Notes under the pieces: model-generated | The model's database searches: none | Seen by the model: the letters and a program-made list of their open reading frames with translations, nothing else | What the model was told of the DNA's origin: nothing | Position numbers and translations under genes: made by a program | Shown: positions 1 through 7,933 of the stretch, piece after piece | Position numbering within the stretch: position 1 is the first letter of the stretch | Layout: the number at the start of each line of letters is the position of its first letter | Assembly (NCBI GenBank): GCA_963772825.1 | Contig: CAVYYX010000020.1 | Coordinates: forward strand, 248,001-312,000 | Source: Desertimonas sp963772825 | GTDB taxonomy: Bacteria; Actinomycetota; Acidimicrobiia; Acidimicrobiales; Ilumatobacteraceae | DNA: 64,000 nt | Direction: 5' to 3'

Positions 1-61
1 CAACAGCACGACGGTCATCGGGTTGCTGCTGGCCGAACGGCGGCTGTGTGAGCACCGGTGA
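1..61 (+). CDS. 3' end of a NUDIX hydrolase (probable ADP-ribose pyrophosphatase), partial
   Basis: Only the last 19 codons lie in the window, in the frame starting at base 2 and stopping with TGA at 59-61. The tail contains STTVIGLLLAERRL, which resembles the C-terminal helix of NudF-like ADP-ribose pyrophosphatases. In actinobacteria this gene commonly sits directly upstream of xerD. Here the stop overlaps the xerD GTG start at 48 by 14 nt, which suggests translational coupling. The family call rests on a short tail plus context and is tentative. Confidence 0.45.
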   Translation, partial: NSTTVIGLLLAERRLCEHR

Positions 62-983
62 GCTGCCACTGGAGGCCGAGGAGTTCCTGTCCTGGCTGTT
101 GTCGGAGCGCGGACGGGCCGCCAACACGCTGGCTGCGTATCGACGTGACCTGACGCAGTACTCGCAATGGCTCGATGCCCGCGGACTGAGCGTCGACACC
201 GTGAGCACCGTCGACGTCTTCGAGCTGATCGCCGAACGACGACGGCAGGGCAGCGCACCATCGACGATCGCCCGCCAGCTCGCCTCGATCCGCTCGCTGC
301 ACCGCTTCCTGGTCAACGAGGAGCATCGCCGCGACGATCCGACCGCCGACGTCGAAGGGCTGCGCGTGCCTGCCGGCATTCCCAAGGCGCTCGCCGAGGA
401 GCAGGTCACGGCGTTGCTGTCGGCGGTCACCGGCGACGACCCGATCGCCCGCCGAGATCGAGCGCTGCTCGAGCTGCTGTACGGCACCGGCGCACGGATC
501 TCCGAAGTCTGTGACCTCTCGATGGGCGACATCGACTTCGACGCCCGGCTCGTCCGACTCTTCGGCAAAGGCTCCAAGGAGCGCATCGTGCCGTTCGGGC
601 GGGCGGCGGCTCTTGCCCTCGACCACTGGTTTGCGCCAGGCGGTCGCCTCGAACTGGCCCCTGAGCCGTGGCGCCGACGCGACGACGCGACCGCGGTTTT
701 CCTCAACACCCGGGGAGGTCGGTTGACCCGTCAGGCGGCATGGGCGGTGGTCAAGAAGTACGGCAGACGCGCCGGGCTCGACGCCGACCATCAGCTCTCG
801 CCACACGTCCTGCGCCACAGCTGCGCGACACATCTGCTCGATCACGGCGCCGATCTTCGTGTCGTCCAGGAGCTGCTCGGCCACGCCTCGATCTCGACGA
901 CCCAGGTGTACACGAAGGTCAGCCAGGAGCGTCTGTGGCAGGTGTACCGCGACGCCCACCCGCGCGCCGTGATCGCCTCGTGA
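48..983 (+). CDS. xerD: Tyrosine recombinase XerD (chromosome dimer resolution)
   Basis: This is a 311-residue site-specific tyrosine recombinase, the usual XerC/XerD length. It should act with a partner Xer protein and FtsK at the dif site to resolve chromosome dimers. The N-terminal SAM-like core-binding domain (about 8-95) precedes the catalytic domain. The catalytic set is complete: Arg150 in GTGARISE, Lys174 in GKGSKER, His253 and Arg256 in HVLRHS, His279 in LGHASIS, and nucleophile Tyr288 in TQVYTK. The GTG start at 48 overlaps the preceding gene, and the stop overlaps the next GTG as GTGA. XerD rather than XerC is chosen from its position after a nudix gene and near scpAB, as in other actinobacteria. 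Confidence 0.93.
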   Translation: MSTGELPLEAEEFLSWLLSERGRAANTLAAYRRDLTQYSQWLDARGLSVDTVSTVDVFELIAERRRQGSAPSTIARQLASIRSLHRFLVNEEHRRDDPTADVEGLRVPAGIPKALAEEQVTALLSAVTGDDPIARRDRALLELLYGTGARISEVCDLSMGDIDFDARLVRLFGKGSKERIVPFGRAAALALDHWFAPGGRLELAPEPWRRRDDATAVFLNTRGGRLTRQAAWAVVKKYGRRAGLDADHQLSPHVLRHSCATHLLDHGADLRVVQELLGHASISTTQVYTKVSQERLWQVYRDAHPRAVIAS

Positions 984-1448
984 GGGCGGCCTGCGTGGCC
1001 GGGAAACGCAAGGTCGGGCACCTCGCCAGGCGCTTCGCCACGTCGCTGTCTCGGCGACCCCCGTCTGTCGACGACGAGGCCTGGGCGCACACGTGGTTGA
1101 CCTCCGACGAGGTCACCCTGTGGGTGTCGATGCCGAACGCCGACCGGCGTCACGCCGTCGAGGTCGCCCGGCGGTTCCTCAGCAAGCGCCCGCAGGCCAC
1201 TCGCCCAGAACTGGCCGGGGCGCTGCTCCACGATGTCGGCAAGGTCCCGTCGGGCCTCGGCACGCTGGGGACGCGTCGTCGCGACACTCGTCGGCGGCCG
1301 CACCCGCCGGTTCCGCCAGTACAACGACCACGAGCAGATCGGCGCCAACCTCGCGGCGCAGGCGGGATCCGACGCGGTCACCGTTGCCCTCATCCGCGGC
1401 ACCGGCCCCGCCGCCGCCGACCTCCAGGCCGCCGACGACAGCATCTGA
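980..1448 (+). pseudogene. HD-domain protein, frameshifted
   Basis: The reading frame opens with GTG at 980, overlapping the xerD stop by 4 nt. It carries WVSMPNADRRHAVEVARRF and then ALLHDVGK, the HD metal-binding signature, at about residues 84-90. It then changes frame near 1268-1271 (one extra base in GGGGA). The downstream frame reads RVVATLVGGRTRRFRQYNDHEQIGA and so on to TGA at 1446-1448. The corrected product would be about 155 residues, a single HD domain that might hydrolyse a phosphate ester, substrate unknown. The first ten codons (RAACVAGKRK) are encoded by a dispersed repeat described separately, so the ancestral start may lie further in. Sequencing error or true decay cannot be separated here. 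Confidence 0.72.
986..1009 (+). repeat. Dispersed 24-bp element, copy at the HD gene start
   Basis: This copy differs by one base from the element whose core is TGCGTGGCCGGGGAACGC. It occupies codons 3-10 of the HD-domain gene, encoding AACVAGK. GGCC-TGCGT-GGCC inside it can form a short hairpin. Confidence 0.75.
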
Positions 1449-1452
1449 CGGG

Positions 1453-2439
1453 TCAGCGGGGGACGAGACCGACGGCTCGATAGGCGCGGGCGAGGGTCAC
1501 CGACGCGACCGTCCCGGCGCGGTCGGCGCCCTTGTGCAGCAACGACGCCAGCTCGCCGCGGTCGGCGAGCAGCTCGCTGGCCCGCTCCCGAACCGGACGC
1601 AGGGCCTCGATGACCGCCTCGCCGGCGTCCGCCTTCAACGGCCCGTACTGCGTGTACCCGGCGGCGACAGTCTCCGGCTTCTCGTCGCGGAGTGCGCCGA
1701 GGATTTGGAGCAGGTTGCTCACTCCCGGCTTGTGCTCGGGATCGAAGCGCACTTCGCCGTCCGAGTCGGTGACCGCCCGCTTGAACTTGCGGGCGATCGA
1801 CGCCGGATCTTCGAGCACCTGGATGACGCCGGTCTGCAGCTTCGACGACTTTGACATCTTCGACGTCGGGTCCTGGAGATCCATGATCCGCGCCCCGACG
1901 GCGGGCACGACGGCATCGGGCAGCTCGAAGGTGTCGCCGAAGCGTTGGTTGAAGCGGGTGGCGATGTCGCGAGTGATCTCGATGTGCTGACGTTGGTCGT
2001 CGCCCACTGGCACCTCGTCGGTGTCGTAGAGCAGGATGTCGGCCGCCATCAACGCCGGGTAGGTGAACAGACCGCCCGAGATGAACTCTCCGGTCCGCCG
2101 CGCCGTCTTGTCCTTGAACTGCGTCATCCGCGACAACTCGCCGAAACCGACGTTGCACTCCATCAACCAGGCCAGCTGGGAGTGCTCCGGCAGGTGGCTC
2201 TGCACGAACACCGTGGCGACGTCGGGATCGAGGCCGACGGCGAACAGGATCGCCGCCACCTCGATCGTCCGCTCACCGACGACGCCCGGCTGGTCGGCGA
2301 TCGTCAAGGCATGAAGGTCGACGATCCCGTGGAACACGTCCTTGTCGTGCTGGCCCGCCACCCACTGACGCAGCGCCCCGAAGTAGACACCGAGGTGGAC
2401 ATCACCGGTGGGCTGCAGGCAGGAGAGGACTCTGGTCAC
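1453..2439 (-). CDS. trpS: Tryptophanyl-tRNA synthetase
   Basis: This 328-residue class Ic aminoacyl-tRNA synthetase charges tRNA-Trp. The N-terminal Rossmann fold carries the HIGH-equivalent HLGV (about residues 15-18, after LQPTGD) and the KMSKS loop at 194-198. GDDQRQHIE, the tryptophan-site region, is also present. Length matches bacterial TrpS. The start is GTG at 2439. It converges with the HD gene, with only four bases between the two stops. No frameshift or missing motif was seen. Confidence 0.95.
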   Translation of the reverse strand: MTRVLSCLQPTGDVHLGVYFGALRQWVAGQHDKDVFHGIVDLHALTIADQPGVVGERTIEVAAILFAVGLDPDVATVFVQSHLPEHSQLAWLMECNVGFGELSRMTQFKDKTARRTGEFISGGLFTYPALMAADILLYDTDEVPVGDDQRQHIEITRDIATRFNQRFGDTFELPDAVVPAVGARIMDLQDPTSKMSKSSKLQTGVIQVLEDPASIARKFKRAVTDSDGEVRFDPEHKPGVSNLLQILGALRDEKPETVAAGYTQYGPLKADAGEAVIEALRPVRERASELLADRGELASLLHKGADRAGTVASVTLARAYRAVGLVPR

Positions 2440-2457
2440 GACCCCAATGCTACGGAG

Positions 2458-3222
2458 TCACCCCTCAGGCGGCCCTGCCGAGTTGTCCATGGCATCCAGG
2501 TCGCGCTCGGCGAACCGGCGGTGGGCCCACTCCTCGTCGAGGATCACGTGAATCGCCTCCAGGGACGTTCGCTGTGGGTCGGGTGGTGGCCACCCGGGAC
2601 CGGCGACCTGCACGCCGGGCGCCTGCAACGCTTTCGGTGTCGCGGTCGCCAAGAAGTCACGCACCATCCGCTGACGCTCGTCGCGAACGGCGCGCACGTC
2701 CTCGAAGCTCGGGTTCGCATCGGGATCGAGGCCCATCGCGGCCTGGTCGTCCATCCCCGCCGCCGCCAGCCCCCAGGGGTGCCACGGTGCCGCGGCGCCG
2801 AGGATCGCCCTCCCCAGCCAGGCGTCGGTGGCGAAGATGAGGTGACGCAGCGTCTCGACGGCCGAATACTCGTCGTCGATGCTGCGGTGGCGCAGTTCGT
2901 CGGGCAACGCCGAGATCCGTGCCGTGGTTGCAGCCCACATCGTCTCCAGCTCCGCCCAGCCGCGGCGCAGCTCTTCGGGGTCGTCCGAGCGCAGGAGGAC
3001 CCGCTCCGGATGCAGGCGATCGAGCTCGGCCGTCACCAACGGCATCACGTCGACGCCGTTGACGACGAGGTTGCGGACGTAGCCGTCGATCTCGGCATCG
3101 ACCAGCTCGACGCCCCGGAACTGGGCGCCGGTGAGGGCGACCTCGCGGAACCGGGCTCCGGTCATGTCGCGATCGACGAACTGCGCACCACGGAACTCGG
3201 TATCGGCGGGCGGCCACGGCAT
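2458..3222 (-). CDS. Pentapeptide-repeat plus DinB-like domain protein
   Basis: The chosen ATG at 3222 gives a 254-residue protein beginning MPWPPADTEFRGAQF. An in-frame ATG at 3300 is possible but leaves only 8 bp to the divergent scpA start. The first 40 residues hold degenerate pentapeptide repeats (FRGAQ, MTGAR, LTGAQ, FRGVE). The remainder looks like a DinB four-helix bundle: an early helix with a WAELETMW core, SAVETLRHLIFATDAWLGRAIL, and a late HVILDEEWAHRRF helix. Candidate metal histidines sit in RHL and EEWAHRR. DinB-like proteins include thiol-dependent S-transferases; the substrate here is unknown. It precedes trpS on the same strand by 18 bp, so the two may be cotranscribed. Confidence 0.75.
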   Translation of the reverse strand: MPWPPADTEFRGAQFVDRDMTGARFREVALTGAQFRGVELVDAEIDGYVRNLVVNGVDVMPLVTAELDRLHPERVLLRSDDPEELRRGWAELETMWAATTARISALPDELRHRSIDDEYSAVETLRHLIFATDAWLGRAILGAAAPWHPWGLAAAGMDDQAAMGLDPDANPSFEDVRAVRDERQRMVRDFLATATPKALQAPGVQVAGPGWPPPDPQRTSLEAIHVILDEEWAHRRFAERDLDAMDNSAGPPEG

Positions 3223-3308
3223 CGGCTCACCATATTCGCGGGGCGAGCGGCGCAGGTCCGGGACATCCCCGCTCGCCGGGGCGTCGACCGCTAGCGTCAT
3301 GAGGACCG

Positions 3309-4086
3309 ATGGCGACCCGTGTCGAGACACCTGTCTACGAAGGTCCGTTCGACCTGCTGCTGCAGCTCATCCTGGCCGAAGAAGTGGACCTCTACGAGGT
3401 CAGCCTGGCGCGCATCGTCGACGCCTACCTCGCCGAGATCGAACGGATGCAAACCCTCGACCTCGACGTCGCCACCGAGTTCTTGCTGATCGCTGCCACG
3501 CTCGTCGAGCTCAAGGCCCGGCGTCTCCTACCCGGCCGTGCAGACGTCGACCTCGACGACGAGCTGGCCATCTGGGAGGAGCGCGACCTGCTCCTCGCCC
3601 GGCTGCTCGACTGCAAGACGTTCAAGGACGTTTCGGCAGTGTTCGGAGCGCTCACCGAGCGGGCGGCGGCGAGCGTCGCCCGGCAGCGTCGGGCCCGACG
3701 AGCGCTTCGACGACGTGGCTCCTGACCTGCTCGCCAGCATCACCCCGGTGCGCCTTCGTGACGCGGCGATCGTTGCCCTGACACCGCGGCCGGTGCCACG
3801 CATCGACCTGCACCACGTGGCGCCGATCCGCGTCAGCGTTGCCGATGCCGTGGCCGAGCTCGTCGACGAGCTGCCACGCGTCGGGCGCATCTCGTTCGCC
3901 CGGCTGACGTCCGGCCTCGGCGAGCGACTCGAGGTGATCGTGCGCTTCCTCGCCGTGCTCGAGTTGTTCAAGCAGGGCCTCGTCGAAATCGATCAGGCCG
4001 AGCGTTTCGGCGACATCTCGATCGAGTGGGTCGGCGGGGAAACCGAGCAGGTGACGGCGATGATGGTGGATGTCTATGAAGGTTGA
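3309..4086 (+). pseudogene. scpA: Segregation and condensation protein A (ScpA), frameshifted
   Basis: The first frame (ATG 3309) encodes a typical kleisin N-terminus, TPVYEGPFDLLLQLI, with ELKARRLLP near residue 75. It leaves the family after about residue 123 and would stop at 3725. The +1 frame resumes ScpA similarity at GPDERFDDVAPDLL and runs to TGA at 4084-4086, including the C-terminal winged helix (RLEVIVRFLAVLELFKQGLV). One extra C in the GCCCGG run near 3677-3681 explains the break. Corrected length is about 258 residues, normal for ScpA. ScpA bridges SMC heads with ScpB during chromosome segregation. The adjacent intact scpB makes a sequencing error likely, but a true mutation is possible. 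Confidence 0.85.
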
Positions 4087-4735
4087 GCACCCGTTGACCG
4101 CTGCGAGCGACCCGAACGCCAGCGGAGGGAGCGGCCAGGAGCGGCCTGCGTGGCCGGGGAACGCACTGGACGACGACTCCGACTACCTGCGGGCCATCGA
4201 GGCGGTCGTCCTCGTCGCCCACGACCCGGTGCCCCCCGACGTCCTTGCCCAGCTCCTCGAACGCCCGGTCGGCGACATCGAGGCGTGGTGCGCCCGGCTC
4301 GCCGAGGAGTACCGCACCCAACATCGCGGCTTCGAGCTCGCCCGCGTCGCAGGCGGCTATCGCTACCAGACGGCTGGCGATCAGCTCGCCTATGTCGAGC
4401 GCTTCCTGCTCAGCGACCAGCGTGCCAGGCTGTCGGCCGCGGCCTTGGAGACGTTGGCGATCGTCGCCTACAAGCAGCCGATCTCGCGGTCGCAGATCGC
4501 CTCGATCCGCGGCGTCGATCCCGACGGGGTCCTGCGTACGCTGCAGTCTCGTGGCTACATCGACGCTGTCGGCCGCGACCCTGGGCCCGGCCAAGCCGTC
4601 TTGTTCGGAACCACGGCCGAGTTCCTGGAGCGGCTGGGCATCGATTCGGCCGCCGACCTCCCTCCGATCGCCGAGTTCATCCCCGACGCCGACGTGGTCG
4701 AGGCGTTGGAGGCGGGTCTCCGCGTCGAGCGCTGA
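4070..4735 (+). CDS. scpB: Segregation and condensation protein B (ScpB)
   Basis: A 221-residue protein with the two winged-helix domains of ScpB. The central signature AALETLAIVAYKQPISRSQIASIRGVD is split here as LETLAIVAYKQPISR (about 127-141) followed by the next helix. It acts as a dimer with ScpA on SMC. ATG at 4070 overlaps the end of scpA by 17 nt; an ATG at 4076 is an equal alternative. The N-terminal extension before the first winged helix (DDDSDYLRAIEAVVLVA) contains RPAWPGNAL, encoded by the dispersed element at 4141-4164. That stretch is therefore probably inserted non-native sequence. Confidence 0.92.
   Translation: MSMKVEHPLTAASDPNASGGSGQERPAWPGNALDDDSDYLRAIEAVVLVAHDPVPPDVLAQLLERPVGDIEAWCARLAEEYRTQHRGFELARVAGGYRYQTAGDQLAYVERFLLSDQRARLSAAALETLAIVAYKQPISRSQIASIRGVDPDGVLRTLQSRGYIDAVGRDPGPGQAVLFGTTAEFLERLGIDSAADLPPIAEFIPDADVVEALEAGLRVER
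4141..4164 (+). repeat. Dispersed 24-bp element, copy in scpB
   Basis: This copy has the exact core TGCGTGGCCGGGGAACGC. It lies in the N-terminal extension of scpB, encoding RPAWPGNA before the first conserved winged-helix residue. It differs by one base from the copies at 24283 and 24346 read on the minus strand. Confidence 0.8.
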
Positions 4736-4756
4736 CTCACAGGTCGAGACGATCGA

Positions 4757-5569
4757 GTGAACGGGGCGGCCGAGCCGCCGCTGTGGGAGCAGCAGGCCGA
4801 GCTGTCGGGTGGTGAACGCCTCCAGAAGGTCCTCGCCGCGACCGGGTGGGGCAGCCGGCGGGTGTGCGAGGGGCTGATCGCCGCCGGGCGCGTGCGGGTC
4901 AACGGCGAGGTGGCCGTGCTCGGCCGGCGGGTCGACCCCGACACCGACCTCATCGAGGTCGACGGGGCACCGGTGGGAATCCGCCCCGGCCTCGTGTACT
5001 ACCTGCTCAACAAGCCGCCGGGCGTGGTGACGACGGCTCGCGACACCCACGGCCGGCGGACCGTCATGGACATCGTGCCGGCGGAGCCGCGCGTCTTTCC
5101 GGTGGGGCGCCTCGATGTCGACACCGAGGGACTGCTCCTGCTCACCAACGATGGGGAGCTGGCGAACCGCGTCGCTCACCCCTCGATGGGCGTCGACAAG
5201 GAGTACCTCGCCGAGGTCGACGGCGCCGGCGGTCGCGGCGTCAGCCCCGCCGCGATCCGCACCCTCCGCCGAGGCGTCGAGTTGGACGACGGACGGACCG
5301 CCCCGGCGAAGGTGACCCAGCCATCGCCCGGCGTGCTGCGGATGACGATCCACGAGGGCCGAAACCGCCAGATCCGGCGGATGTGCGAGGCGGTCGGCCA
5401 CCCCGTGCGCCGCCTCGTCCGCGTGCGGATCGGGCCGCTCACCGATCGACGTCTGCAGCCCGGTCAGTGGCGCCTGCTGTCTCCCGACGAGATCCGCCGC
5501 CTCGCTGTCGCCACGGCGCCAACGGACCGGGCTGCTCGACGACGTGCTCGGTACGATCGCCCGGAATGA
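4757..5569 (+). CDS. rluB: Pseudouridine synthase, RsuA/RluB family
   Basis: A 270-residue rRNA pseudouridine synthase. An N-terminal S4 RNA-binding domain (ERLQKVLAATGWGSRRVCEGLI, here split as ERLQKVLAATG and following residues, about 20-80) is followed by the synthase domain. That domain carries LLNKPPGVVTT, the catalytic GRLDVDTEGLLLLTNDG with nucleophile Asp in GRLD, and the C-terminal RNRQIRRMCEAVGHPV. It probably modifies 23S rRNA; the exact uridine is inferred from family and synteny with scpAB. The start is GTG at 4757, 21 nt after scpB. The tail overlaps the longest possible tyrA frame but not its chosen start. Confidence 0.92.
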   Translation: MNGAAEPPLWEQQAELSGGERLQKVLAATGWGSRRVCEGLIAAGRVRVNGEVAVLGRRVDPDTDLIEVDGAPVGIRPGLVYYLLNKPPGVVTTARDTHGRRTVMDIVPAEPRVFPVGRLDVDTEGLLLLTNDGELANRVAHPSMGVDKEYLAEVDGAGGRGVSPAAIRTLRRGVELDDGRTAPAKVTQPSPGVLRMTIHEGRNRQIRRMCEAVGHPVRRLVRVRIGPLTDRRLQPGQWRLLSPDEIRRLAVATAPTDRAARRRARYDRPE

Positions 5570-5588
5570 CTGCGTTGCCCGGTCCACG

Positions 5589-6644
5589 ATGACACGCGCC
5601 AACGTCATCGGTCTCGGTCTGGTCGGCGGTTCGATCGCCATCGGCCTGCGCTCACGCGGCTGGACTGTCAGCGGCGAAGACCGCTCGACCGACCGCGTCG
5701 AGGAGGCGATCGCCCGCGAATTCATCGACCACCAAGGTCTCGATCCCGACGCCTCGATCACGTTCGTCGCCGTGCCGGTGCTCGCCGCCCAGGACGCTGT
5801 CGAGCGGGGCCTGAAGGAAACGACCGGCGTCGTCACCGACGTTGGCAGCGTCAAACGAGCGCTGTGTGCAGCGATCGACGACGAGCGCTTCGTGGGTGGC
5901 CACCCGATGGCAGGGAGCGAGTTGGAAGGTCTCGACGGCGCTGATGCCGACATGTTCAGCGGCGCGGTGTGGGTCCTCACGCCGACCGACGCGACCGCCC
6001 ACACGACGATCGCTGCGGTTGGGTCGGCGGTCCGGGCCCTCGGTGCGGAGATGGTGGCGATGGCGCCGCAGCGCCACGACGAGATGGTCGCCGTGGTCAG
6101 CCACGTGCCCCACCTCGCCGCGGCCAGCCTGATGGGACTCGCCGCCGACGGGGCCGACGAGCATGCCGCCTTGCTGCGCCTCGCCGCCGGCGGGTTCCGG
6201 GACATGACCCGGATCGCCAGCGGTCACCCGGACATCTGGCTCGACATCTGCGACCAGAACCGTGAGGCCATCGTCGGCACGCTCGATCGACTGATCGGCC
6301 GGCTCGGCGAGATGCGCGACATCGTCGAGGCCGTCGACCGGGATGGCCTGCTCGACCGCCTGCAGCGCGCCCGCCTGGCGCGGACCAACCTTCCCGGCCG
6401 GATCGCTCGTCCGGAGAGCCTCGCCGAGGTCCGCATCCCGATCCCCGACCGGCCCGGTGCCGCCGCCGAGATCTTCACGCTGGCGGCACGCGAGGGGATC
6501 AACATCGCCAGCTTCGAGGTCGTCCACCTCGCCGAGAGCAACGCCGGTGTCGCCGTCGTGCTCGTCGACGCCGACGCCGCCGAGGCATACCGCGAGGTCC
6601 TCGCTGGGCAGGGCATGCACCCCGCCGTATCGCCGTTGTCGTGA
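5589..6644 (+). CDS. tyrA: Prephenate dehydrogenase with C-terminal ACT domain
   Basis: A 351-residue TyrA converting prephenate to 4-hydroxyphenylpyruvate with NAD(P) in tyrosine synthesis. The Rossmann motif GLGLVGGS lies near the N-terminus (about 7-14). GGHPMAGSE and the helical dehydrogenase core follow. An ACT domain occupies the last 75 residues (VRIPIPDRPGAAAEIF to GMHPAVS), probably sensing an aromatic amino acid. ATG at 5589 places the nucleotide-binding strand immediately after the start. An upstream in-frame GTG at 5544 would add 15 unlikely residues inside the preceding gene. The stop overlaps the aroA GTG. Confidence 0.94.
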   Translation: MTRANVIGLGLVGGSIAIGLRSRGWTVSGEDRSTDRVEEAIAREFIDHQGLDPDASITFVAVPVLAAQDAVERGLKETTGVVTDVGSVKRALCAAIDDERFVGGHPMAGSELEGLDGADADMFSGAVWVLTPTDATAHTTIAAVGSAVRALGAEMVAMAPQRHDEMVAVVSHVPHLAAASLMGLAADGADEHAALLRLAAGGFRDMTRIASGHPDIWLDICDQNREAIVGTLDRLIGRLGEMRDIVEAVDRDGLLDRLQRARLARTNLPGRIARPESLAEVRIPIPDRPGAAAEIFTLAAREGINIASFEVVHLAESNAGVAVVLVDADAAEAYREVLAGQGMHPAVSPLS

Positions 6645-7933
6645 AGCGGCTGCGCGCAGCCACCGGCCCGGTGCAAGGCATCGTGGCGGTGCCTGGTTCG
6701 AAGAGCATCGCCAACCGGGCCCTCGTGGCGGCTGCTCTGGCCCACGGTGACAGCCGGCTGACGAACGTCCCGGATGGCGACGACACCGCGGCGATGGTGC
6801 GCTGCCTCGCCGACCTCGGCGTCCGGATCGAGGCGGCTCACAATGGGTTCGTGCTCGTTGGTGGCGGCGGTGGCCACCTCGATCCGCGGACCTCGCGGCT
6901 CGACGCTCGGCTCGCCGGGACGACGTCGCGATTCGTGACGGCGCTCGCCGCGCTCGCCGATCGGCCGGTCACGATCGACGGCGATCCGCCGCTGCGGACC
7001 CGGCCGATGGGTGAGCTGCACGAGGCGCTCGGCCACCTCGGCGCGCACATCGCCTACGGCGAGGCACCCGGGCGCCTCCCCGTCACAGTCACCGGTCCGC
7101 TCCGACGCGGTGGGACGGTCCGCCTGCGCGGCGACGTGTCCAGCCAGTTCGTCACCGCCCTGATGCTCGTCGGCCCACTGCTCGACGGTGGTGTGCACAT
7201 CGAGCTGACGTCGCCGTTGGTGTCGCTGCCATACGTCCGTCTCACCGCGGCGGTGATGGCCGAGTTCGGTGTCGCTGATGTCGAGGTCGCCGCCGACCGT
7301 GTCGTCGTCGCACCGGGTCGATATGTGGGGGCCACGTTTGCCGTCGAACCCGACGCCTCCTCGGCGAGCTACCCGTGGGCGATCGCCGCGGGGTGCGGCG
7401 GTTCGCTGACCGTCGCCGGTCTCCAACGGGACTCGGGACAGGGCGACATCGCCGTCGTCGAGCTGCTCGCGGCGATGGGCTGCACGGTCACGTTCGATGA
7501 GCGCTCGACCACGGTGGCCCGTGCCCCGGAGCATCCGCTCCTCGGCATCGACGTCGACATGGCGGCGACGTCAGATCTCGTGCCGACGATCGCTGCGCTG
7601 GCAACCATGGCGTCGACACCGACGACGATCCGCGGGGTCGGGTTCATCCGGGCCAAGGAGAGCGATCGGCTCGGCGACCTCGTCGGTGAGCTGGCCAAGA
7701 CGGGGGCGGACGTCCACGAGACCACCGACGGGCTGCGCGTCGATCCGCTGCCGGACGGAGCAGGAGGGTTGCATGGGGCAGCGCTCGACACGCATCACGA
7801 TCACCGCCTGGCGATGGCCTTCGCCGTACTCGGCGCGTGCGTGGACGGGATCTCGATCGATGACCCGGCGGTCGTCGCCAAGAGCTGGCCGGGCTTTTGG
7901 ACGACCTACGAAGCCCTGCTCGCTGGCGCGTAG
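6641..7933 (+). CDS. aroA: 3-phosphoshikimate 1-carboxyvinyltransferase (EPSP synthase)
   Basis: A 430-residue enzyme transferring enolpyruvate from PEP to shikimate 3-phosphate in the shikimate pathway. VPGSKSIANRALVAAAL near residue 18, LDARLAGTTSRF (about 88-99) and the C-terminal THHDHRLAMAFAVLG signature are present. The GTG start overlaps the tyrA stop by 4 nt, so the two aromatic genes are coupled. The last 28 nt overlap the 3' end of the convergent methyltransferase gene. In mycobacteria cmk follows rluB; here tyrA-aroA follow and cmk is absent. Confidence 0.95.
   Translation: MKRLRAATGPVQGIVAVPGSKSIANRALVAAALAHGDSRLTNVPDGDDTAAMVRCLADLGVRIEAAHNGFVLVGGGGGHLDPRTSRLDARLAGTTSRFVTALAALADRPVTIDGDPPLRTRPMGELHEALGHLGAHIAYGEAPGRLPVTVTGPLRRGGTVRLRGDVSSQFVTALMLVGPLLDGGVHIELTSPLVSLPYVRLTAAVMAEFGVADVEVAADRVVVAPGRYVGATFAVEPDASSASYPWAIAAGCGGSLTVAGLQRDSGQGDIAVVELLAAMGCTVTFDERSTTVARAPEHPLLGIDVDMAATSDLVPTIAALATMASTPTTIRGVGFIRAKESDRLGDLVGELAKTGADVHETTDGLRVDPLPDGAGGLHGAALDTHHDHRLAMAFAVLGACVDGISIDDPAVVAKSWPGFWTTYEALLAGA

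Noticed and set aside
842..2158. A 438-codon minus-strand frame across xerD, the HD gene and trpS
   Set aside because: It overlaps three supported genes and shows only low-complexity Arg-rich sequence.
3968..6205. A 745-codon open frame on the minus strand opposite scpB, rluB and tyrA
   Set aside because: It is the mirror of strongly conserved plus-strand genes. Its translation is compositionally biased with no family motif.
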